From JAGLQQ01 sp043806135 (lineage in GTDB: Bacteria > Omnitrophota > Gorgyraeia > B26-G9), in NCBI GenBank assembly GCA_043806135.1, contig JAZDHG010000016.1:60147-124146 (forward strand): DNA of 64,000 nucleotides. The letters are read 5' to 3'. A program made the translations under genes and the position numbers. The notes beneath the pieces are model-generated. The model did not search any database. It was not told where the DNA came from and worked only from the letters and a program-made list of their open reading frames with translations. Positions 1 to 8,696 of this stretch are shown piece by piece; the stretch's first letter is position 1, and each line of letters opens with the position of its first letter.

Positions 1-318
1 CTTATGCGTGAGGCGGTTTTAAAATTATGCCGTGAAGAGGTTCCGCATTCAGTAGCCGTTGAAGTGGAAAACTTTACAGATAACCCAGGCAGGAAAACAT
101 TAATTCAGGCGACGGTTTTTTTAGAAAGGCAGTCACAGAAAAAAATTGTCATCGGCAAAAACGGAATAATGCTCAAAACTATCGGCACTGCCGCACGCCG
201 GGAGATAGAAGAGTTTTTAGGCAGGCCGGTATATCTGGAATTAAGGGTTAAGATACATGACAACTGGCGTAAGGATGCGGTTTTTTTGCGCCGGTTGGGT
301 TATGATAAAAGTCTTTGA
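1..318 (+). CDS. era: GTPase Era, C-terminal KH domain (5' truncated by window)
   Basis: The open frame enters from the left edge, so only about the last 105 residues are present. They form the C-terminal KH RNA-binding domain of Era, the GTPase that binds the 3' end of 16S rRNA during 30S assembly. Family hallmarks visible are EEVPHSVAVEVE, the ERQSQK strand, the IGKNG loop (the KH GxxG-type loop) and the VYLELRVKIHDNWR ending. The GTPase domain lies outside the window, so completeness cannot be judged. The gene ends at TGA 316-318 and is followed by a dispersed hairpin repeat at 339-430. Confidence 0.93.
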   Translation, partial: LMREAVLKLCREEVPHSVAVEVENFTDNPGRKTLIQATVFLERQSQKKIVIGKNGIMLKTIGTAARREIEEFLGRPVYLELRVKIHDNWRKDAVFLRRLGYDKSL

Positions 319-338
319 GCAATATTTTCCTTGATAGT

Positions 339-430
339 AATATTGGGGTCATTCTTATTTAGGGTGGAAGAATTTTGGTAAGACAATAAGAGTGAAGGGG
401 TTAGATAGAAACCAGAATGGCCCTAATATT
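339..430. repeat. Dispersed hairpin repeat, family A copy 1
   Basis: The ends form a 17-pair stem: AATATTGGGGTCATTCT (339-355) against AGAATGGCCCTAATATT (414-430), fully paired when two G-U wobbles are allowed. The interior, GTAAGACAATAAGAGTGAAG at 378-397, recurs at 31534-31611. The wobble pairs fit selection on RNA structure or a small inverted-repeat (MITE-like) element. It fills the gap between era and the hydrogenase operon. Confidence 0.75.
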
Positions 431-483
431 GTAGACGGTAAAATATTTTTGTAAATATAAGTACTCTTTAAGGGGGAGATGAG

Positions 484-1413
484 TTGAAGCTTACCCGCAG
501 GCAATTTATTAAAATATTCGGCTCCACTGCCGTTGGAGCAGGTATAACCGGTTTTTATAATCAGACCATAATCGACGCTTTGGCCGTTGATGACGGTAAG
601 CCTCCTGTGCTTTGGCTGCAGGGAGCAAGCTGTAACGGATGCTCTGTATCGCTTTTAAATACAGTCCATCCCAAAATTGCCGAAGTATTGCTGCATGTTG
701 TAAGCATGCGCTATCATCAGACGTTAATGGCTGCAACCGGTAAAACAGCATTTGATGTAATTTATGATGTGGCGGAAGAATTCAAGGGTAAATATATTTT
801 AGTTCTTGAAGGAGGGATCCCGACCGCAGAAAACGGGGCTTACTGCACGATAGGGGAGAATTACGGTCACCAGGTCAATCTTACGCAGGCAATAGATAAG
901 CTGGCTCCGGATGCAGCCGGCCTTATTGCTGTGGGAACCTGTGCTGCTTTTGGAGGTATCCCCTCAGGCAAACCCAACCCGGCAAACGTCAAGGGACTCT
1001 CAGGTTATACAGGCAAGAGCATTGTTAATGTTTCCGGATGTCCTGCCCATCCTGATTGGGTAGTCGGAACATTGATACATTTGCTTCATTTCGGCGTTCC
1101 GGAGCTTGATGAACACGGCCGTCCGCTTTTGTTTTACGGAAAAAATCTTCATGAAAATTGTCCAAACTATTCTTTTTTTGCAAACGGCAAATATGCTGAA
1201 AAATTAGGCGAAGAAGGCTGTCTGGCCGCAGTGGGATGCAAAGGCCCTATGGCGTTTGCGGATTGTCCCTTGCGTCATTGGAACAGCGGTGTTAACTGGT
1301 GCATCGGCTCAGGAACAGGATGTATTGCCTGCTGCGAACCCGGTTTTCCAGATAGCTCATCGGGTATGTATGAAAAATTACCCGATGATTTAATCCCCCG
1401 TGGAATAGTTTAA
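484..1413 (+). CDS. [NiFe] hydrogenase small subunit, Tat-exported
   Basis: This is the iron-sulfur electron-transfer subunit of a periplasmic uptake-type [NiFe] hydrogenase (309 aa). The N-terminus carries a twin-arginine leader, TRRQFIKIFG, so the folded heterodimer should leave through Tat; Tat genes lie at 47792-48933. Proximal-cluster ligands are visible as SCNGCS and in the GTCAAFGG and SGCPAHPDW segments. The C-terminal part has the medial/distal cluster pattern (LHENC, VGCKGP, DCPLRHW, NWCIGSGTGCIACC). No C-terminal membrane helix follows, unlike HyaA/HybO types, so the enzyme is probably soluble in the periplasm. Start is TTG at 484 behind an AAGGGGGAG ribosome site. It is 26 nt upstream of the large subunit. 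Confidence 0.93.
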   Translation: MKLTRRQFIKIFGSTAVGAGITGFYNQTIIDALAVDDGKPPVLWLQGASCNGCSVSLLNTVHPKIAEVLLHVVSMRYHQTLMAATGKTAFDVIYDVAEEFKGKYILVLEGGIPTAENGAYCTIGENYGHQVNLTQAIDKLAPDAAGLIAVGTCAAFGGIPSGKPNPANVKGLSGYTGKSIVNVSGCPAHPDWVVGTLIHLLHFGVPELDEHGRPLLFYGKNLHENCPNYSFFANGKYAEKLGEEGCLAAVGCKGPMAFADCPLRHWNSGVNWCIGSGTGCIACCEPGFPDSSSGMYEKLPDDLIPRGIV

Positions 1414-1439
1414 TTTTTGTTAAACAGGAGCAAAATAAA

Positions 1440-2849
1440 TTGGCTAAACAGACGATAAGCATTGATCCGATCACACGTATTGAAGGGCATCTTAAGATAG
1501 AGGTTGACGTAGAAGATAAAAAGGTGGTTGATGCGCGTTCAATCGGAACACTCTGGCGGGGTTTTGAGGTTATTTTAAAAGGCAGAGATCCGCGTGATGC
1601 TCAGATGATCACACAGCGTATATGCGGTGTTTGCTCTATAAGCCATGCGATAGCTGCTGCGCTTACTCTTGAGGCGGCCTTTAATGTTATGCCTCCTTCC
1701 AACGGGCGCATTGTGAGGAATTTGATCTTAGGAGGCAATTATATCCAATCACATATTCTGCATTTCTATCATTTGGCGGCATTAGATTATGTTATCGGTC
1801 CTGATTTGGCCCCGTTTATCCCCCGCTACGCAGGAGATTACCGTGTGAGCAAACAATTGAATGACTCTGTCGTAGAGCACTATGTCCAGGCGCTGGATAT
1901 GCGTTTAAAAGCGCAGGAGCTTACTGCTTTATGGTCAGGGAAAGTGCCTATGGCGCAATCTATCACTCCGGGCGGAGTTTCTCAAAAAGTCAGCGTTGAC
2001 AGGATTGCTTCCACTTTATGGAGGATACGGCAGCTTAAGGAGTTTATCAATAATGTATATATTCCTGACGTGCTGGCAGTAGCGGATGCCTATAAGGATT
2101 ATGCCGGCTTAGGCGTCGGATATAAAAATTTTTTATCTTACGGAGTTTTCGCTCAAGACGATAAGCGCAGCGGATTCCTTTTTAAGCCGGGACGTTATAC
2201 AAGTGAAATTGATCTGGATATCAACGCAGAAAAAATCACGGAAGATGTTAGTCATGCCTGGTACAAAGAAGAAACTCCACGGCATCCTTCTCGCGGAAAA
2301 ACTGACCCGGAGATGGGAAAAGCCGGTGCATATTCATGGGTAAAGGCACCGCGCTACGATAATATCCCCCATGAAGTAGGTCCTCTGGCAAGGATGTGGA
2401 TCAGCGGAGATTACCGCAAAGGCGCTTCTTTTCTGGACAGACACGTATCCCGCGCTCTTGAGACAAAAAAAATTGCTGAGGCTATGGAGAAATGGGTTTT
2501 ACAGCTTAAGCCCCAAGAGCCTGTGTTTGAGCCTTTTGAATTGCCTGTATCTTCTGAAGGAGCGGGCATGACCGAGGCTCCGCGCGGTGCTCTGGGGCAT
2601 TGGATAAGGATTGAAAATAAAAAAATTGCCAATTATCAGGCAGTTGTGCCGACCACGTGGAATTGTTCACCGCGTGATGCGGATTTGCAGCGCGGACCTT
2701 TAGAGCAGGCCTTGATCGGCTGTCCGGTGCCTGATGTGGATAATCCTCTGAATATTGTGCGTATCGTGCGTTCATTTGATCCCTGTCTTGCTTGTGCTGT
2801 GCATCTGACCAAGCCGAACGGGCAGATGAAAAAATTTAGAGTTTGCTAA
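1440..2849 (+). CDS. [NiFe] hydrogenase large subunit
   Basis: Catalytic subunit (469 aa) that oxidises H2 at the Ni-Fe site. Both cysteine motifs are intact: RICGVC near the N-terminus (L1) and DPCLACAVH near the C-terminus (L2). After that histidine there are 14 residues ending in FRVC, matching the peptide removed by a maturation endopeptidase after nickel insertion; such a protease is encoded next (3003). It has no signal peptide of its own and would be carried across with the Tat-tagged small subunit. Start is TTG at 1440 after an AGGAG site. I see no cytochrome b subunit and no hyp accessory genes, which must lie elsewhere. Confidence 0.95.
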   Translation: MAKQTISIDPITRIEGHLKIEVDVEDKKVVDARSIGTLWRGFEVILKGRDPRDAQMITQRICGVCSISHAIAAALTLEAAFNVMPPSNGRIVRNLILGGNYIQSHILHFYHLAALDYVIGPDLAPFIPRYAGDYRVSKQLNDSVVEHYVQALDMRLKAQELTALWSGKVPMAQSITPGGVSQKVSVDRIASTLWRIRQLKEFINNVYIPDVLAVADAYKDYAGLGVGYKNFLSYGVFAQDDKRSGFLFKPGRYTSEIDLDINAEKITEDVSHAWYKEETPRHPSRGKTDPEMGKAGAYSWVKAPRYDNIPHEVGPLARMWISGDYRKGASFLDRHVSRALETKKIAEAMEKWVLQLKPQEPVFEPFELPVSSEGAGMTEAPRGALGHWIRIENKKIANYQAVVPTTWNCSPRDADLQRGPLEQALIGCPVPDVDNPLNIVRIVRSFDPCLACAVHLTKPNGQMKKFRVC

Positions 2850-2856
2850 CAAAACA

Positions 2857-2885
2857 GCGATTAGCGTATAGCGGTTATGGATTAG
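2857..2885. repeat. Short quasi-repeat (AGCG-ATTAGCG type)
   Basis: The sequence reads as degenerate copies of AGCGRTTAGCGTATAGCGG within 10 nt of the hydrogenase stop codon. The same word family occurs at 24845-24882, 43359-43390 and 46447-46480. Function unknown. Confidence 0.5.
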
Positions 2886-3002
2886 GGGAAAAACAAAGCA
2901 GAAGATAAAAAATACAATTAATTGTTTTAGTTTATGATTTTTGATTTATTTAGTGTTTAGAGTTTTAGTTAATAGGGTTGACTGTTACAGGGCAAGAGAG
3001 AA

Positions 3003-3479
3003 TTGGGGGTTATTTTGTCAGGACGAAAAATTACGGTGTTGGGTATCGGGAATCTTCTACTTAAAGATGAGGGGGTAGGCATACATGCTATCAATGCTTT
3101 GAAGAAAGAAATGCTTCCTAAGAATGTAGAACTTGTAGACGGAGGAGTAGCCGGATTTGACCTTTTACCAATAGTTGAGAGTTGCGATAAACTGATTGTT
3201 ATCGATGCGATCAAGACATCGGATGCTCCGGGTACAATATATAAATTTGACCCGCAGCATATAGATATTCAAAAGGACGCAAATATTTCTTTGCATGATA
3301 TGGATTTTTTTCAGGTTTTGGAATTCGCAAAAAAACATAAAAGATTGCCTTTAACGCAAATGATTGCTGTTGTGCCCAAAGAAATCGAAGCGGGCATGGA
3401 TTTGACGCCTGAGCTACAAGAAAAGATACCGGAAATAGTTGCGCTGATAAAAGAGGAAATAAATTCTAAAGCTGTTTAA
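3003..3479 (+). CDS. Hydrogenase maturation endopeptidase (HyaD/HybD/HycI family)
   Basis: A 158-aa nickel-dependent protease that trims the large-subunit C-terminus after Ni-Fe assembly in the cytoplasm. Visible family features are the Rossmann-like start VLGIGNLLLKDEGVG (with the metal-binding acidic residue), the VIDAI strand carrying the second acidic ligand, and SLHDMDF carrying the histidine ligand. Length matches the family (about 150-165 aa). Start is TTG at 3003; a second TTG lies 12 nt downstream, and neither choice affects the motifs. Placement after the large subunit is the usual arrangement and implies a dedicated protease. Confidence 0.9.
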   Translation: MGVILSGRKITVLGIGNLLLKDEGVGIHAINALKKEMLPKNVELVDGGVAGFDLLPIVESCDKLIVIDAIKTSDAPGTIYKFDPQHIDIQKDANISLHDMDFFQVLEFAKKHKRLPLTQMIAVVPKEIEAGMDLTPELQEKIPEIVALIKEEINSKAV

Positions 3480-3504
3480 AAATGTATTTCAACTAGGGGA
3501 GTGA

Positions 3505-4166
3505 ATGAAGTCAAGTCCCCAGGGGGTTTTATTTTTTATTTGCGGATGCCTCGGGTTGATCGTATAATATGTCTGGTATTTGCGCAGCAAACAGATACGG
3601 CTGCAGATAGGACGCTGGAAAATCAAGAGGCTTTGCCAACCAGGACAACAGACTCAACCGGACAAATGATAATGCCGGTTGAACCAGGGCAAGCAACATC
3701 TTCGCAGACAATAGTTGTAGCTGAACCGCAGGCAGAACCTGCCGGGCAAATGGTCGTTCCGGTTATGCTAACTCCTCCGGCAGAACAGGTTGAAAAACCA
3801 GCTGTTGAGGAAGTAATACCTTATGCAGGGGCTGATACATGTAAGCCTTGTCATCCTAAGCAATACGAAAACCAGAATGAGCTTAATTTTTCTAAGTCTT
3901 GGAAAATACTGAAGATGCGCAAAGAGGAAAATAAGCCCCAGTGCATTAAATGCTATGCTGCAGGAGCAGGCAGGCCTGGCGGGTTTATTTCAGCAGAAAG
4001 AACGCCTCATTTGACGGACAAACAATGTGAAGTCTGCTACGGCCCAGGAGACAGACATGTGAAAAATCCGGCAGAGCGGCAGAGGCTAAAGAGTTCCGTA
4101 AAAGAAAAAAATATTTGTCTTGAATGTCATCTTTGCATGACAACGCACAGGACGGTAAGGTTCTGA
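3505..4166 (+). pseudogene. Decayed multiheme cytochrome c (c554-like)
   Basis: A secreted tetraheme-type cytochrome probably once served as electron acceptor for the hydrogenase. ATG 3505 sits behind AGGGGAG and starts a signal peptide (MKSSPQGVLFFICGC), but that frame stops at 3565-3567. The rest (ICLVFAQQTD, then a Pro/Gln-rich linker and the heme region) continues in another frame, which is open from GTG 3501. Two of the four expected CxxCH sites are intact (CKPCH, CLECH); two read CIKCY and CEVCYGPG, single C-to-T transitions of the histidine codon. The usual PHAKA distal-ligand segment reads NFSKSW. Frameshift plus ligand loss points to decay; a sequencing error could explain only the frameshift. 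Confidence 0.72.
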
Positions 4167-4184
4167 TCCATAGTATATTTTTTC

Positions 4185-4213
4185 TTGACAAAAAATACGA
4201 TTAATGTTAATTT
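4185..4213 (+). promoter_or_regulatory. Putative sigma70 promoter for the porin gene
   Basis: TTGACA (4185-4190), a 17-nt spacer, then a weak -10 TAATTT (4208-4213). It would give a leader of about 255 nt before the porin start at 4477. The -35 is perfect and the -10 is poor, so the call is tentative. Confidence 0.4.
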
Positions 4214-4227
4214 ATTAACTTAATAAG

Positions 4228-4258
4228 AAATAAACTCGTTATATTTTCGAGGTTATTT
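4228..4258 (+). other. Hairpin in the 310-nt gap before the porin gene
   Basis: AAATAA and CTCG pair with CGAG and TTATTT around a 9-nt loop, with one unpaired base on each side. There is no U-run, so it is not a convincing terminator. It may be a 5' leader element. The rest of the gap shows only an AGGAGGG ribosome site at 4462-4468. Confidence 0.3.
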
Positions 4259-4476
4259 AATATAAGTGATATTCATCATATCTGATTTTAATTTGGGCAA
4301 AAAAAGGGGGTGGTGGATCAACAGCCGCCGGAAGTTATAAGCATATGATGATAATGGAGCGCATAGAGAAAATAATCTAGGCAGCTATAGTTAAAAAGAA
4401 AAACCAGGCTATAGACCTAGTTAAATAAATTCAGGGTTTAACAATTGGTTTAAGTCAAAATAGGAGGGATCATAAT

Positions 4477-5787
4477 ATGAAGCGTATGTTAATTGTGTTG
4501 TTAGCATTGAGCATGGTTGCGGTTATTGCAATGCCTGCCTTTGCTGAAGTGCAGAACATCAAGGTAACAGGATCTGTTCTTGTTAGAGGATTTCATCGTG
4601 ATAATTATAGTACAACAGGGTCTGGCGCCGCCCGTGCTTTGACTGGTTTTACAGAAACAGGGTCAAGTGACTGGTACAATACTCAGACAAAAATAGGCGT
4701 GGCCGCGGATCTTACGGATAATGTTGGCGCCGCAGTTGTGCTTGGCAATGAAAGAGATTGGGCGGCTGCAGTTGGAACTAATGAAGGAACCACAGTGAAC
4801 TTAAGAAGCTCTTATATCACTATAAAGGAAATGCTCTATTCTCCGCTGACAGTGAAAATCGGAAGAATGCCTGTAAAAGTTGCTGACGGCTTAGTCGTCG
4901 GCGATGGGACTACCGGAGAAACTGTCATGGCTTCAGATTATGCTGACAGCAAGGAATACGACGCGATTGTGGGTGTGTTGGATTATGATCCGTTAACCTT
5001 AGTTCTTGGAACAGCAAAAACAGCAGAAAGGCTTCAAAATGCCGGTGATGATGCTGATTTGTATTTAATTGATGCTATCTACAAATTTGGCGATGACATG
5101 AACACTGTGCTTGACGCCTATTACTGCCAGGCGCACTATAGCTCACCAGGAGCTGCAAATAGTGCTGGTTGGACAAATTCAAGTACAACCGGTGTTGATA
5201 TCAATATATTAGCAGCCATGGTTACCTTGGAACCAAAGGAAAGATTGACCGCAAAAATCGGTATTGCTTTACAAAAGGGCGATTACATTAAGAATACTAC
5301 GACCTCAAGAGATCTTGATGCTATGGCATATGATCTCGGGTTAAATTATGCTCTGGAAAATGAATATTCACCAGTAGTGGGTTTAAAATATGTGTATCGT
5401 TCTGGCATGGAAGATGCAACTACAGCTGCCGGCGATTACGAAGGCTGGTTAGCCTTAACGGAAGATCAGACCAATGGTGTCATCTATGACCCGAACACAA
5501 ATATCAGCGCGATTGCTCTAAGTGCAACCGCAGCTCCCGCAGACAGAGTTACGGTAGGAGTGGAATACTGGTTGTATAGCTTAGCTCAGTCGCAGAATGC
5601 AGTAACAAGTACTACTTCCACAGATAAAGAAGCCGGGACAGAACTTGACTTAATGGCGAAATATGCTTACACAGAAGACGTAAGTATCGGTCTTAACCTG
5701 GCATGGTTCTGGCCGGGAGATTACTATGTAGGCGGTAATGACGAAACAGCAATGCAGGCTATGCTTGAACTTGGTGTAAAGTTTTAA
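4477..5787 (+). CDS. Outer-membrane porin-like beta-barrel protein
   Basis: A 436-aa exported protein with a clear signal peptide (MKRMLIVLLALSMVAV, cleavage after AFA) and no other hydrophobic helix. The mature part alternates short amphipathic strands with polar turns, ends in a phenylalanine (GVKF) as outer-membrane barrels do, and resembles alginate-export/phosphate-porin type barrels in general organisation. I do not recognise a specific substrate. Strong ribosome site AGGAGGG. The gene is monocistronic, closed by a strong terminator at 5804-5837, suggesting high expression as a general porin. Barrel prediction is by eye only. Confidence 0.7.
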   Translation: MKRMLIVLLALSMVAVIAMPAFAEVQNIKVTGSVLVRGFHRDNYSTTGSGAARALTGFTETGSSDWYNTQTKIGVAADLTDNVGAAVVLGNERDWAAAVGTNEGTTVNLRSSYITIKEMLYSPLTVKIGRMPVKVADGLVVGDGTTGETVMASDYADSKEYDAIVGVLDYDPLTLVLGTAKTAERLQNAGDDADLYLIDAIYKFGDDMNTVLDAYYCQAHYSSPGAANSAGWTNSSTTGVDINILAAMVTLEPKERLTAKIGIALQKGDYIKNTTTSRDLDAMAYDLGLNYALENEYSPVVGLKYVYRSGMEDATTAAGDYEGWLALTEDQTNGVIYDPNTNISAIALSATAAPADRVTVGVEYWLYSLAQSQNAVTSTTSTDKEAGTELDLMAKYAYTEDVSIGLNLAWFWPGDYYVGGNDETAMQAMLELGVKF

Positions 5788-5803
5788 ACTGATTTGAAAT
5801 ATA

Positions 5804-5837
5804 AGCCCTCGCCGGTTTCTCCGGCGGGGGCTTTTTT
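5804..5837 (+). terminator. Rho-independent terminator of the porin gene
   Basis: AGCCCTCGCCGG pairs over 12 bp with CCGGCGGGGGCT around a TTTCT loop and is followed by six T. It is the strongest intrinsic terminator in the window. Confidence 0.95.
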
Positions 5838-5920
5838 ATGCCTGTTACAAGCAGTACTCTGTATAACCGGAAAATTCCGTTTTGCGTTAGTGAAAAATAA
5901 TTTTAGTAAAAACATTTTTT

Positions 5921-5954
5921 GGTTCTTTCTTGTTTAAGTTGTAACGAAAGAACC
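5921..5954. repeat. GGTTCTTTC palindromic repeat, family B copy 1
   Basis: GGTTCTTTC and GAAAGAACC arms enclose a 16-nt centre. Copies occur at 16471-16503, 31702-31734 and 48986-49018. Copies 1 and 2 share the flank TGATTGCACCGAT. The remaining 5838-6272 sequence shows no gene. Confidence 0.8.
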
Positions 5955-6272
5955 TGATTGCACCGATATACTATTTTTCCTAAAATGAAGGTTTAAGATT
6001 TAAGACTAGTCTTATAAGCAAAAAAGCGATAAGACGATGGATGAATTATAGGCTTATCCCGGATATCCCGCCTTTTAGGTGAAATCTTCATCTGCATCTC
6101 CCCGTTTTGCCTAGGGTTAGCTTTGTAACTTCACAGAGAAAGGCCGGCTGATTAAATCGGGGATAAGGTAAAGCGCATAAGTTCCTTTTGATAATATGCC
6201 TCCTGCTCTTGTTCCTGTTTTTTGATATATTTGTATCTTGAAAAACATTTTAATTTCTGCAGGATTTTCTGC

Positions 6273-6301
6273 TTGACACTTTGTACTTTTTTAAGTATTA
6301 T
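6273..6301 (+). promoter_or_regulatory. Sigma70 promoter of the chemotaxis operon
   Basis: TTGACA (6273-6278), a 17-nt spacer and TATTAT (6296-6301) place the start near 6308, about 53 nt before the MCP start codon. This is the only strong promoter seen ahead of the 6361-16153 gene run. Confidence 0.75.
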
Positions 6302-6360
6302 AAAGAATAACATAACTTATTTTTTTGCAACTTGTTCAGCCAAAATAAAAGGGGGACGAA

Positions 6361-8067
6361 GTGTTTAAATTTTTGCCAAAAAATCTAGAGTTTAAGATTT
6401 TATCTTGGGTAGGGATAGCGTTGATTGTTATTTTGGGATTGATGTCAATAATTACGGTTGCATTTCAACACAGCACTTCCCTTACGCAGGAACACAGGCT
6501 CTCTGGAACATTAGCCCGTAGTATTTTAAATGCTATCCGCTATCCTCTGCTCGGGGGAGACCAGAAAGTGGTGCAGAAAATTTTTAATTACCTGATCGAT
6601 CAGGAAGAGATAGTTCATCTTTACCTGACAGACAATGATGGAAAAATTAAATGCAGTACCAAGAAAGAGAAAATCGGTAAATTTATCAATTTTAACGAAA
6701 TTATTAAAAGGATCGAGACAAGCAAGGATAAGTGCTTACAGGAATCGACGGTCCTTAAGGGAGGAACTGCTCAGAAGGTTTTTAGTACATATATTCCTGT
6801 TTATAATGAGCCTGAATGTAATAGCTGTCATGGTAAAAACGATGAAGTTCTGGGAATATTAGGGGTAGATCTTAAAATGGATCTACTCTTGGCAGCGATG
6901 CGCGGAATCACATCCAGAGGGATTTTTCTCGCTGTACTTGGTACTCTTATCATAAGCTTCTTGATCTTGGTATTGCTGCGCAAACTGGTTATCATCCCGG
7001 TAAAAAAACTGGTACAGGCAAGTGTGCCGGCAACCAAGGGGGATTTGACCCAGATCGTGGATATCGATAGCGAAGATGAAATAGGTCTTCTCGGCCGCTC
7101 CTATAACACCATTATAAATAATGTTCATAATATGGTTTGCAGCATCAGAGATCTTGCTTCGAAAGTTTCCAGTTTCGCTCAAGAGATATCAACATCATCC
7201 AAGGAAATGAATGCTTCTACCCAGGAAATATCCGCGACTATTCAAAAGATTGCCAAAGGTGTTACTACTCAGGCAAAAAGAGTTGAGGATACTTCCCGTT
7301 TAATGGAGGCCATGTCCAGTTCTGTACGCCGGGTTGCTGAGAATGCTCAGTTAGCTACAGCGGCATCTGAAAAATCACTTAGTCAGGCTGAAAGCGGCGG
7401 AATCGCTACACATGAGGCGGTAGAAAAGATGAATAAAATCACAACTACTGTTTCCAATGCGGCTGCTGTTGTTCAATCTTTGGGTGAAAAATCTCAACAG
7501 ATCGGACAGATCACAGAGACGATCACAAATATTGCTGATCAGACAAATCTGCTTGCGCTTAATGCCGCGATTGAGGCTGCGCGCGCAGGAGAGGCCGGGC
7601 GCGGTTTTGCGGTTGTTGCGGAAGAAGTTCGTAAGCTTGCAGAGGGATCGGCTGAAGCGGCAAGAAGGATAGGGGCGTTGATAAAAGGTATTCAGATTGA
7701 GACGCCTAAAGCGGTTAAGTCGATCGAAGCAGGGACCAAAGAGGTTAATGAAGGTGCCTTGATCGTATCGAGAGTTTCTGATTCGTTGACTGAAATTATT
7801 GAAACAGCACAACTGGCAGCGTCAAAGGTTAAGGAAATCACTACTGCTACTGAGACGCAGCTTTCCAATTCAGAGAAGATTGTTAAAGCCGTGGATGAAG
7901 TTGCTGTAGTTGCCGAAGAATCTGCTTCGGCAACAGAGCAGGCATCAAGTTCCGCACAAGAACAGACAGCTTCCATGGAAGAGTTGACGGCTTCAGCAGA
8001 AGAACTGGCGCGGTTGTCTCTGGATTTGCAGGGCTTTGTCGGCAAATTCAAATTAAAAGATAAGTAA
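6361..8067 (+). CDS. Methyl-accepting chemotaxis protein with periplasmic c-heme motif
   Basis: A 568-aa transmembrane chemoreceptor. TM1 spans roughly residues 11-33 and TM2 187-206, enclosing a PAS/Cache-like periplasmic domain of about 150 residues. Near its end is ECNSCHGKND (Cys153, Cys156, His157), a CxxCH covalent-heme motif. The related family is the heme-containing periplasmic sensors of Geobacter MCPs. A HAMP region follows, then the coiled-coil signalling domain with the invariant hairpin LLALNAAIEAARAGE. It would sense redox or a small ligand at heme and drive CheA/CheW. Start GTG 6361 behind AAAGGGGGA. It heads the chemotaxis operon and has no C-terminal CheR-docking pentapeptide. 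Confidence 0.93.
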   Translation: MFKFLPKNLEFKILSWVGIALIVILGLMSIITVAFQHSTSLTQEHRLSGTLARSILNAIRYPLLGGDQKVVQKIFNYLIDQEEIVHLYLTDNDGKIKCSTKKEKIGKFINFNEIIKRIETSKDKCLQESTVLKGGTAQKVFSTYIPVYNEPECNSCHGKNDEVLGILGVDLKMDLLLAAMRGITSRGIFLAVLGTLIISFLILVLLRKLVIIPVKKLVQASVPATKGDLTQIVDIDSEDEIGLLGRSYNTIINNVHNMVCSIRDLASKVSSFAQEISTSSKEMNASTQEISATIQKIAKGVTTQAKRVEDTSRLMEAMSSSVRRVAENAQLATAASEKSLSQAESGGIATHEAVEKMNKITTTVSNAAAVVQSLGEKSQQIGQITETITNIADQTNLLALNAAIEAARAGEAGRGFAVVAEEVRKLAEGSAEAARRIGALIKGIQIETPKAVKSIEAGTKEVNEGALIVSRVSDSLTEIIETAQLAASKVKEITTATETQLSNSEKIVKAVDEVAVVAEESASATEQASSSAQEQTASMEELTASAEELARLSLDLQGFVGKFKLKDK

Positions 8068-8159
8068 GCATTTTGGTTTTATGATTAATCTAAAGTAAAT
8101 GGCGTTGGGAGTGTTAAATCACATGCCAGGGAACATCTGGATTTGAGGAGGTAGCGGAT

Positions 8160-8672
8160 ATGGCTGATAAGGGCAAGATAAAAGAAGAAGTTCAGTTGGT
8201 TGTTTTTAAGATCGGGGATGAAGAATTCGGAGTAGAAATCAATCAGGTAAGAGAAATTGTTAAGCTTGTTTCGATCACCCGGATGCCGAAGGCTCCTGTG
8301 TTTATTGAAGGGGTTGTGAACTTAAGAGGGCAGATAATCACGGTAATTGATCTTGCCAAAAGGCTTGATCTGCCTTCAACGGGCAGGACAGATTCTACGA
8401 GAATTATGGTTGTTGAAGTTGGGGAAGATACCGTAGGGATGATCGTTGATTCGGTTTCTGAAGTATTGCGGCTTTCTACGGATAATATAGAAGATACCCC
8501 TGCGCTTATTGAGACAGAGGTCCATGAAAAATACCTGAGAGGCGTGGGTAAAAGTGAAGATAGATTGCTGATTTTGCTTGACTTAAACGAAGTGTTGAGC
8601 ACGGACGAGATCAAGCATATTTCAAAGCATGTCGAAACAATGAAGGATAGTGTAAAAAAAGAAGAAAAATAA
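8160..8672 (+). CDS. cheW: CheW coupling protein
   Basis: A 170-aa adaptor that links the receptor to CheA kinase. One CheW/SH3-like domain covers almost the whole protein, with family segments FKIGDEEFGVEINQVREI, VEGVVNLRGQI (here IEGVVNLRGQI), VIDLAKRL and ILLDLNEVL. The C-terminus is a short charged tail (KDSVKKEEK). It is cytoplasmic, bound at the receptor tip. ATG 8160 has a GAGGAGG ribosome site. It lies 92 nt after the MCP and 24 nt before cheY, in the same operon. Confidence 0.95.
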   Translation: MADKGKIKEEVQLVVFKIGDEEFGVEINQVREIVKLVSITRMPKAPVFIEGVVNLRGQIITVIDLAKRLDLPSTGRTDSTRIMVVEVGEDTVGMIVDSVSEVLRLSTDNIEDTPALIETEVHEKYLRGVGKSEDRLLILLDLNEVLSTDEIKHISKHVETMKDSVKKEEK

Positions 8673-8696
8673 ACAAGGAAAGGGAGGAGCAAGAAC

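Noticed and set aside
7375..8051. Minus-strand frames under the MCP gene (145 and 119 codons)
   Set aside because: Shadows of the strongly biased coiled-coil coding sequence; no family features and no ribosome sites.
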